DNA of 64,000 nucleotides from CAWGLW01 sp963823525 (GTDB taxonomy: Bacteria > Pseudomonadota > Gammaproteobacteria > Steroidobacterales > Steroidobacteraceae): the NCBI GenBank assembly GCA_963823525.1, contig CAWGLW010000006.1:1240001-1304000 (forward strand), in the 5' to 3' direction. Made by a program: the position numbers and the translations under genes. A model generated the notes under the pieces. That model saw only the letters and a list, made by a program, of their open reading frames with translations, ran no database searches and was not told the DNA's origin. Below, piece after piece: positions 17,624 through 24,301 of the stretch; within the stretch, counting starts at the first letter, position 1, and every line of letters begins with the position of its first letter.

Positions 17624-18556
17624 ATGCCAGCCGAAATCGAGCGTATGCCGCTGAATGCCCTGCGCGTCTTCGAAGCCGTCGCCGCACACTTGAGCTTTAC
17701 CGCTGCGGCCAGGGAACTCGGCGTCACGACCGCGGCGGTCAGCGCACAGATCAAGGTACTCGAGACTGACATCGGCGTGCCACTGTTCCGACGCCACACA
17801 CGAGCCGTCGCGCTGACGCAGGACGGTGCCGAACTGCTGCCCGGCGTTCGTCGCGGTCTCGATGAATTGCGGCGGGCCGTGGATCGAATACGTCGCGAGC
17901 GGGTCGGTGGCATGCTGAGCCTGAGCGTGCCGGCTGAGTTTTTGCAACGATGGTTGTTGCCACGGCTCGGTGAGTTCACCCGGCGTCGACCTGAAATCGA
18001 AGTACGCTTTGGCCCGGCGCGTGACGAACTCGATTTTGATCGAGAGGACTTTCACGCGGCCATCCGCTATGGCCAGGGCGACTGGCCCGGAATTCGATCC
18101 GAACGCCTGCTCAACGAGTGGCTGCTCCCGGTTTGCAGCCCGGGTCTTTACACGCGCCTCGGCCCCATCGAAACGCTGGCCGACTTCTCACGATACCCAT
18201 TGATCCATAGCCGCACCGAACCCTGGGCCGACTGGTTGCGGCGAGTCGGTGGCGATACGACACGCGCAGACCGGGCGCCGGTCCTGGCGGATTCGGCAGA
18301 GACCCTGGCGGCGGTCGAGCAAGGCAAGGGCGTTGCGCTGGCCCGCTGGTCGCTGGTTGCAGCTGATCTCGCGGCCGGTCGCCTGGTCCGCCCGATGCTG
18401 CCGAGCGTTCAACAGCGTGCCGCGTGGTTCGTCGTGGCTCCGCCTGAGCAGTTTTCGCTGCCCAAGGTGGCCCGCTTCAGGCAATGGCTGCTGGAGTGTT
18501 GTGGCGAGTTCCAGCCGCCGGTCGGCGAGACACTACCGGCCGAAGGCGCCAACTAG
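17624..18556 (+). CDS. LysR family transcriptional regulator, GcvA-like
   Basis: Regulator of 310 residues. The N-terminal winged helix (residues 6-65: MPLNALRVFEAVAAHLSFTAAARELGVTTAAVS in two parts) has the GcvA-subgroup opening. The effector-binding domain includes GMLSLSVPAEFLQRWLLPRLG and GVALARWSLVAADLAAGRLV. An AAGGA ribosome-binding site precedes the ATG. Divergent from the GNAT-RidA pair, so those genes are the first candidates for its targets. The last four bases overlap the stop of the convergent phosphatase-like gene. Confidence 0.92.
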   Translation: MPAEIERMPLNALRVFEAVAAHLSFTAAARELGVTTAAVSAQIKVLETDIGVPLFRRHTRAVALTQDGAELLPGVRRGLDELRRAVDRIRRERVGGMLSLSVPAEFLQRWLLPRLGEFTRRRPEIEVRFGPARDELDFDREDFHAAIRYGQGDWPGIRSERLLNEWLLPVCSPGLYTRLGPIETLADFSRYPLIHSRTEPWADWLRRVGGDTTRADRAPVLADSAETLAAVEQGKGVALARWSLVAADLAAGRLVRPMLPSVQQRAAWFVVAPPEQFSLPKVARFRQWLLECCGEFQPPVGETLPAEGAN

Positions 18557-19506
18557 TCCCGGGCTAAGTGCAACTGCGCCACGACCGGCCGGTGGTCAGA
18601 ACCAAACGCCGGCCCGACAGTGGCATTGGACACGCAGAGCTCGGGCGAGACCAGGATGTGGTCGATGCGCAGAGCCAGTGGCCAGAAGCCCGCCTGCCAG
18701 GTCGGACGCCAGCCGAGCCCGGCAAAAACATCACGCAGGCCGGCAGCCTCAAGAAACTGCCCAAACACGGGTGAGAAAGAAGTCAGGTTCAGGTCGCCGG
18801 CCGCGATCGCAGGGCCGGGCATCGTACTGATGCGGCGAGCGCCGCGGGCGAGCGCCGCGTCCCGCGCCCGCGCCAGACCGGGTGTCAGCGGTGTGTGGGT
18901 GTGCATCGCAAGGACGTTCAGCGCAGATCCGCCGACAACCACGCGGCCAAAGAGGGAGGGCAGACCGTCTTCAGCCAGGTCGGCCTCCTGTACTTCGAGC
19001 AAGGGCCAGCGGCTGATGATCGCGATACCGTACGGGTCGGTACGGGCCAGTAATTTCCGGTGCGGATAGCCGTCGAGAGCGGTCAGTGCAGCCGCCCATT
19101 GAGGCGTCAATTCCTGCAGGACGACAACGTCCGCCGATTGCGATGCGAGCCAGTTCAGCAACGGCTCGTACTGATCGTTACGAAAATACAGATTCACGGT
19201 GGCAATCCTCAGCGGGGGACCCCGACAAACCGTGGATGCGTCGGCGGTTAACCAGCGCCCGGCGACCGGGGCGGCCTGAATCATCAGCAACGCTGCCGCA
19301 ACGGCGGCAGGGATCTTTTCATTCCGCAGCTGAAAGACGACCAGCAACAGCAACGCCAGCGCGGCGCACTGGGCCTGGAAATGCGTCAACAACTCAAATG
19401 GCCAGGTGCTCCCGGCCACCCTCGCCAGCCCGGTCACGAGCACAAGCCCGATCAGCAGCGCGTACAAGAAAACCCTGGTCAGTGCCGGAGCGATGAGGAC
19501 TTGCAT
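18553..19506 (-). CDS. Membrane-anchored endonuclease/exonuclease/phosphatase family protein
   Basis: 317 residues: three N-terminal hydrophobic spans (about residues 10-85) and a C-terminal EEP (DNase I-like) domain. The domain shows the family's metal and catalytic motifs: ATVNLYFRN, VVVLQELTP (Glu), AMHTHTPLTP (His), IAAGDLNLTSFSP (Asp/Asn) and FGSDHRPVVAQL (Asp-His). The EEP domain is expected outside the cytoplasm, where relatives act on phosphodiesters, phospholipids or DNA. The exact substrate is unknown. A GAGGGG ribosome-binding site precedes the ATG. Confidence 0.88.
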   Translation of the reverse strand: MQVLIAPALTRVFLYALLIGLVLVTGLARVAGSTWPFELLTHFQAQCAALALLLLVVFQLRNEKIPAAVAAALLMIQAAPVAGRWLTADASTVCRGPPLRIATVNLYFRNDQYEPLLNWLASQSADVVVLQELTPQWAAALTALDGYPHRKLLARTDPYGIAIISRWPLLEVQEADLAEDGLPSLFGRVVVGGSALNVLAMHTHTPLTPGLARARDAALARGARRISTMPGPAIAAGDLNLTSFSPVFGQFLEAAGLRDVFAGLGWRPTWQAGFWPLALRIDHILVSPELCVSNATVGPAFGSDHRPVVAQLHLARD

Positions 19507-19858
19507 GCCCCTCCTGCTACATCGTCAATTGGCCAACCTGAACCTGTTGTTTCATCGTCGCACGGCGACTCGGGCAGCGCGACAGCGCAATGTGGCGGAT
19601 CGGTTGAGGCTGAATCCCGGGCCTGCGCCGAAACCGCGTCGGGCACGATACCGGCGGGCAAACAGCCGAGGCCGGCTCCGAACACCCCCCACATCGACAC
19701 AATGCCCCATGAAACTTTGAATTGCCTCCGGTTTTTGACCGGCAATGGTGGACCTGCGTCTGGCGCTGGTGCGCAATCCGACTTGAGGCCGGCGGTCCGG
19801 TAAGCCGGCGCGGCGGCTTGCGGCGAACCGCACAACACCGCGAGGATCGATCGCACCT
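19507..19858. other. Intergenic region upstream of the receiver-TonB gene
   Basis: 352 bp. On the minus strand a 71-codon frame (19479-19694, from MWGVFGAGLGCLPAG) has gene-like codon use in its first half and would overlap the start of the phosphatase-like gene. Its N-terminus lacks positive charge and I do not accept it as a gene. An imperfect stem (CCGGT/ACCGG with flanking ATTG/CAAT) lies around 19729-19748. No clear promoter was found. Confidence 0.3.
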
Positions 19859-21595
19859 GTGGCAGTCCAGACATCATTACAACGGGCGGCGGAGCGCGCG
19901 CCAGGCGCCTCGGCGGCCGTGCTGGTCGACATCGTCGTGCTCTCCGACGACCGCCTCCTGTTCCGTTCCGTCAGGGCGGCCGTCGGGGAGCGTAGCCCCA
20001 TCTGGCGTGCCCGCACAGCCGAGGAAGCCGTCGATCTGCTGCTGACCGGTCGGTGCGGCGTCCTGCTGCTGGATACCGCGGCGCTGTCTTCGGATCCGGC
20101 GGCCCTGATAACGCAGTTCGCACAGCAATTCCCCGACGTCATCACCGTGGTGGCGGGTTTGCAGAACGACGAAGCCGCGCTTTCCAGGCTTATCAGTGAC
20201 GGACTCGTCTACCGGTTTATGCACAAGCCGCTTTCCCACAAGCGTGCCAACCTGTTCCTTCAGGCGGCGATGGAGCGTCACCTGGCGCGCAGCGCCGAGC
20301 GATCTGCTCAGTCGTCGATCGCTGCCCGCCTGCCAGTCGACTCGATGCCGGGGGCGCCGCTGAAGTGGGTGCTGCTGGCCCTCGGACTGGCCGCAGTGGT
20401 TGCGACGATGTACGCTGGCTTCGCGAGGCGCGGACCTGCTCCCCAGGCGCTCACTCAGCCTACGGCGCAGGAATCGACGGCGTCGCAGGGCAGGGCCGCT
20501 CCGGTCGCGAACCCGTCCGCGATCCAGGCAGATCCGACCTTGTCGCGCGCACGCGCCGCGCTGGATGCCGGGCGTCTCGAATCGCCTCCGGGACGCAATG
20601 CGCTCGACCTTTTCGGCTCAGTACTCCTGGCCAGGCCCGACAACGCGGAAGCAGCCGCGGGGCTCGAGAGCACGGTGGCGAGGATCGTTGCAGTCGCGGA
20701 CCAGCAGGCAGAGGACGGCGATCTCAACGAAGCGTGGCGCCTGCTCAGTCGCGCGGTCGGCGCCGCCCCCGGCAATGCGGCGGTGCGGGAGTTGAGCGCC
20801 CGGCTGCAGGCCGGACAACGGCGGGAACTGGCCAGCACGTCGGTCAGCGAGTCGCGCGGGACAAACGAAGCGGCGGGGACAGCGGCAGCACGCCCGGCCA
20901 GTAAGACGGCCCACGCGGATCAGCCGCCCCGCGCAGCTGCAGGCGACCCGGCCGGCCCTCTTGCACTGGCCGTCCCCGAACCTGCGGGCACGCCCGGATC
21001 GACCGCAATGAACGAGTCATCGTCACCGCCAGAGTCGGCGGGTGAAGCGCCGACGGCGCCGGCTACGGGCGGATCCGGCGCGCTTCAGCACGCTGTCTCG
21101 GCGGACCCAGCCGCTCTCGGGTTCAGTAGTGCAAAGAACGATGCGACGGGCGCGTTTGCCCGCGGTGCACCGCGGGCTTACGGCGCACCGATCGACAGGA
21201 TGCACCCGACCGCCGGTTACGCCGAGCCGGTGCCGGCAGGATCGGCGGCGCTGCCAGGCGCCGGACCCGACGCCGCAGCGACGCCGGCCGGCGCAGTCGA
21301 CAGCGGCCCGCGACTCGTTGCTGCGGCGGACCTGGTCAGACGAGTCGCAATGGAGCCGGTCTATCCACAACAGGCTCTTCGCCGGGGCATCGAAGGCTGG
21401 GTCGAAGTGGAATTTACCGTCACCGCCACCGGCACTGTCGACGACGTCATAATCAATGGCGCCCAGCCGCGTGGCGTTTTCGATAAATCGGTCAGGGATG
21501 CGCTCGAGGGCTGGGAGTTCCAGCCTTACACCGCTGACGGCCGAACCGCCCCGCTGCGCTCGATGATCACCTTCAAGTTCGAGCTGGACGACTGA
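19859..21595 (+). CDS. Receiver-domain / TonB C-terminal fusion protein
   Basis: A 578-residue protein with an unusual build. Residues 22-140 look like a response-regulator receiver: DIVVLSDDRLLF (Asp30, Asp31), GVLLLDTAAL (Asp72, phospho-acceptor position) and YRFMHKPLS (Lys123). A single span follows at about 168-187 (PLKWVLLALGLAAVVATMYAG). A 90-residue helical, TPR-like segment (ARAALDAGRL, NEAWRLLSRAVGAAPGNAAVREL) comes next, then a long Ala/Pro/Gly linker, and a C-terminal TonB domain (MEPVYPQQALRRGIEGWVEV...ALEGWEFQPY). TonB domains pass proton-motive energy to outer-membrane transporters; a phosphorylation input at the cytoplasmic end is suggested. Start is the GTG at 19859; other starts are possible. 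Ends 23 bp inside the convergent MFS gene. Confidence 0.85.
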   Translation: MAVQTSLQRAAERAPGASAAVLVDIVVLSDDRLLFRSVRAAVGERSPIWRARTAEEAVDLLLTGRCGVLLLDTAALSSDPAALITQFAQQFPDVITVVAGLQNDEAALSRLISDGLVYRFMHKPLSHKRANLFLQAAMERHLARSAERSAQSSIAARLPVDSMPGAPLKWVLLALGLAAVVATMYAGFARRGPAPQALTQPTAQESTASQGRAAPVANPSAIQADPTLSRARAALDAGRLESPPGRNALDLFGSVLLARPDNAEAAAGLESTVARIVAVADQQAEDGDLNEAWRLLSRAVGAAPGNAAVRELSARLQAGQRRELASTSVSESRGTNEAAGTAAARPASKTAHADQPPRAAAGDPAGPLALAVPEPAGTPGSTAMNESSSPPESAGEAPTAPATGGSGALQHAVSADPAALGFSSAKNDATGAFARGAPRAYGAPIDRMHPTAGYAEPVPAGSAALPGAGPDAAATPAGAVDSGPRLVAAADLVRRVAMEPVYPQQALRRGIEGWVEVEFTVTATGTVDDVIINGAQPRGVFDKSVRDALEGWEFQPYTADGRTAPLRSMITFKFELDD

Positions 21596-22892
21596 CGTTG
21601 CTTCGAATCGACACGTGACGTTTGCCCAGCGCGTACGCGATCAGCGCCCAGACCGCCGCGATCGCTGCTCCGCACCAGGCAATACCGATCACGCCGAGCC
21701 CGAACGTCGATTTCAGCAGGGCATGCAGCGACGCCGACGTTGCGTCACCACCTCGATAAATGAAGGTGTCAATCAGGCTCTTCGCCTTGTATTTCTCTTC
21801 GCGCGTAACGACCGTATAGAGCGTGTCACGCGATGGACGGGTGATCGAGTATTCGCCAATACGGCGAACCATCATCACGCCCACCAGGACAGCGAAGGTC
21901 GGCGACAGGGCAAGCACCGCAAAGCCGGCAGTCATCAGCAGCGGAATCGAAAGGATCAGCGCGCGGAAACCAAACCAGCGATAGAGCCGCCCAAAGAAAA
22001 ATACCTGGATGGTCAACGCGCCCGCCTGCACCCAGAAGTCAATCGTATTGAAGAATTCCGTGCGTGCATCCCGATGTGCAAACACGTTCGCGACCATTTC
22101 CTGTTGCTCCAGGTAAAGAAAGGTCGAAACCCAGGTCAGCAGCAGTACAAACAACGCGATCAAGGCCAGATAGGGCGAACTGACGACCTGCCGGAAGGCA
22201 GCCAGTGAACTGCCGCCAAGGCTTGCATCGCTGTCGCCATCGGCCGCAACGTTCTCGCCGCACTGACGATGCCAGCGCAGCACCGCCTTCATGAATACCA
22301 GTGCAATACCCAGCAAGACGGCCGAGATGAGCAGAAGGTTGATCGTGCCGATGGGCTCAGCGAGCTGCTTGCCGAGAAACGGCCCGAAAAGGCCCCCAAG
22401 GCTCAGGCCCGCAGCGATGAAACCGAACAGGCGACCGGCCTGCTCGCGGCTGAACACATCAGCCATCAGGCTCCAGAAAACCGTCACGACGAACAGGTTA
22501 AAGACGCTGACCCAGATGAAGTAAGCACGCGCAATCCAGGTGTGATCTTCCTCGGCGTTGAACCAGACGAAGAAACCGATGATGTTGGCAATGAAGAAAA
22601 GGTATACCCAGGGCAGAAAGATCGAACGCCGGAACCGGGAGGTCAGCCAGCCGTATATTGGTTGCACCGCCAGCATCGCGACAAACGTGCCCCAGAACAG
22701 GGCGGGCAAAGTGCTCACACCAGAGGTCAAGCCCATCGTCTCGCGAATGGGCCTCAGGATCGCATAGGCCGAGAACATGCAGAACACGCACAGGAACGCA
22801 GCCAGCACGCCGATCAGTTCGTCAGGCCGCGCGTTGATCAGGGCCCCGATCCTGCGTACCCAGGGATGCTGATCCCCTGGTGGCCGACTCAC
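21573..22892 (-). CDS. MFS transporter, nucleotide-carrier (NTT/Npt)-like
   Basis: Polytopic membrane protein of 439 residues with about 12 spans. The N-terminal half (AYAILRPIRETMGLTSGVS, FWSLMADVFSREQAGRLFGFI, GPFLGKQLAEPIG) resembles the MFS branch that contains ATP/ADP carriers. Substrate is not proven by this. The start is taken as the GTG at 22892, which overlaps the TGA of the upstream beta-CASP gene as GTGA, indicating translational coupling. The C-terminal end overlaps the convergent TonB-fusion gene by 23 bp. It is the last gene of a three-gene minus-strand operon. Confidence 0.85.
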   Translation of the reverse strand: MSRPPGDQHPWVRRIGALINARPDELIGVLAAFLCVFCMFSAYAILRPIRETMGLTSGVSTLPALFWGTFVAMLAVQPIYGWLTSRFRRSIFLPWVYLFFIANIIGFFVWFNAEEDHTWIARAYFIWVSVFNLFVVTVFWSLMADVFSREQAGRLFGFIAAGLSLGGLFGPFLGKQLAEPIGTINLLLISAVLLGIALVFMKAVLRWHRQCGENVAADGDSDASLGGSSLAAFRQVVSSPYLALIALFVLLLTWVSTFLYLEQQEMVANVFAHRDARTEFFNTIDFWVQAGALTIQVFFFGRLYRWFGFRALILSIPLLMTAGFAVLALSPTFAVLVGVMMVRRIGEYSITRPSRDTLYTVVTREEKYKAKSLIDTFIYRGGDATSASLHALLKSTFGLGVIGIAWCGAAIAAVWALIAYALGKRHVSIRSNVSRPART

Positions 22893-24292
22893 GGCAGAGC
22901 CCCGAGATCCAGTCGGTTCCCGGCGACCGCACATTCGGCCGCGGTGCCTTTTGCAAGCAGTGCATCGCGAAGACCCTGGGCGGCAGAGAGCTCTCCGTGC
23001 ACGAGCCAGACCGGTGGGTTACCGGGCAACGCAGCGTGCCAGCGCAGCAGGTCCTGCTGATCGCCATGTGCCGAGAAGCCGCCCAGCGTGTGAATGCCCG
23101 CGGCCACCTTTACCGGCGAGCCGTGTATGCGGACTTCCTCCTGACCGTCGACGATCGCTCGACCCAGTGTTCCTTGCGCCTGGAATCCGGTGAACACGAC
23201 ATCGCATTCAGCACGGGCGAGGTTGTGTTTGAGGTGATGCACAATACGCCCCCCGGTGCACATCCCGCTGCCGGCGATCACGATGGCCCCGTGGCGGACC
23301 CGATTGATGGCCATTGAGTCGTCGACCGAGCGACACAGCCTCAGATTCGGAAGCGCAGGCATTTTGCCGGCGGCCGCCTTGACCGCACGCGCCGCTTCGT
23401 CATAAAGATCGGCGTGCTGCCAGTAAACCTGCGAAGCGGCAATCGCCATCGGGCTGTCGAGGAAAATCTGCCAGTCCGAGAGGTTCCACGCGCCGAAATG
23501 CGTTCCCATCTCATACAGGACTTCCTGTGTGCGCCCGATCGAAAAAGCAGGGATCAGTACATTGCCGCCGTCGCGGCCCGCGTGCCTGAGGATCTCGCCA
23601 AATTCACGCAAGGTGTCGGCGCGCTCCCGATGCATCCGCGCGCCGTAGGTGCTTTCCATCAGCACGGCGTCAACCCGGGATTCGCCCGTCTCCGGATCAC
23701 GCAGGATCGGAGAGTCGTACTGGCCGAGGTCGCCGCTGAAGACGAGTTGCCGCTCAAGCGATCCCTCGGTCAGCCGGAGCCAGACACTGGTCGAGCCGAG
23801 GATATGGCCGGCGTCTCGATAGCACAGCTGCACACCGGGTAGCACCTCGACGGTCTTCCCATAGGCTACGGTACGAAACAGCTTGAGCGTGGCCTCTGCG
23901 TCACTTTCAGTGAACAGCGGCTCGAGCCGCCGCTCGTCGCCCGACTTCGCGCGTTTGCGGTTTATCCTTTCGGCGTCCCGCTGCGCCAGTGAGGCGCTGT
24001 CTGCCAGAAGAATGCGGACGAGATCTCGCGTGGCGGACGTTGCATACACCGGACCGCGAAACCCTTGCTTGTAAAGCACCGGCAGGCGTCCGCAATGGTC
24101 GAGGTGGGCATGACTGAGAATGACCGCATCGAGCGCATCCACCTGGAATGGAAAATCCTCGCGGTTTCGCTTGTCGGGCGACTTGCCGCCCTGGATCAGG
24201 CCGCAGTCGAGCAACAGCGTGCGCTCGCCAACATGAAGTATGTGGCAGGAGCCGGTGACTTCACCGGCGGCACCAAAGAACTCGACATGCAT
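22889..24292 (-). CDS. Metallo-beta-lactamase/beta-CASP fold hydrolase (RNase-like)
   Basis: 467 residues. The metallo-beta-lactamase part has the zinc motif SHAHLDHCG (His61, His63, Asp65, His66), the later ligand His in YRDAGHILGS and Asp in FSGDLGQYD. A beta-CASP insert (VLMESTYGARMH; VLIPAFSIGRTQEVLY; IFLDSPMAIAAS) and a C-terminal RNA-specificity segment (GGFSAHGDQQDLLRW, PVWLVHGE) follow. These are features of the CPSF-73/archaeal RNase J-like group that cleaves RNA; some bacterial members are of unknown role. It lies nine bases downstream of the HD-GYP gene and overlaps the MFS gene by four bases. Confidence 0.92.
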   Translation of the reverse strand: MHVEFFGAAGEVTGSCHILHVGERTLLLDCGLIQGGKSPDKRNREDFPFQVDALDAVILSHAHLDHCGRLPVLYKQGFRGPVYATSATRDLVRILLADSASLAQRDAERINRKRAKSGDERRLEPLFTESDAEATLKLFRTVAYGKTVEVLPGVQLCYRDAGHILGSTSVWLRLTEGSLERQLVFSGDLGQYDSPILRDPETGESRVDAVLMESTYGARMHRERADTLREFGEILRHAGRDGGNVLIPAFSIGRTQEVLYEMGTHFGAWNLSDWQIFLDSPMAIAASQVYWQHADLYDEAARAVKAAAGKMPALPNLRLCRSVDDSMAINRVRHGAIVIAGSGMCTGGRIVHHLKHNLARAECDVVFTGFQAQGTLGRAIVDGQEEVRIHGSPVKVAAGIHTLGGFSAHGDQQDLLRWHAALPGNPPVWLVHGELSAAQGLRDALLAKGTAAECAVAGNRLDLGALP

Positions 24293-24301
24293 CGGCGGGC
24301 C

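Noticed and set aside
19479..19694. 71-codon minus-strand frame upstream of the phosphatase-like gene
   Set aside because: The first part has gene-like codon use, but the N-terminus has no charge for a signal and the end overlaps the next gene's ribosome-binding site; no family seen.
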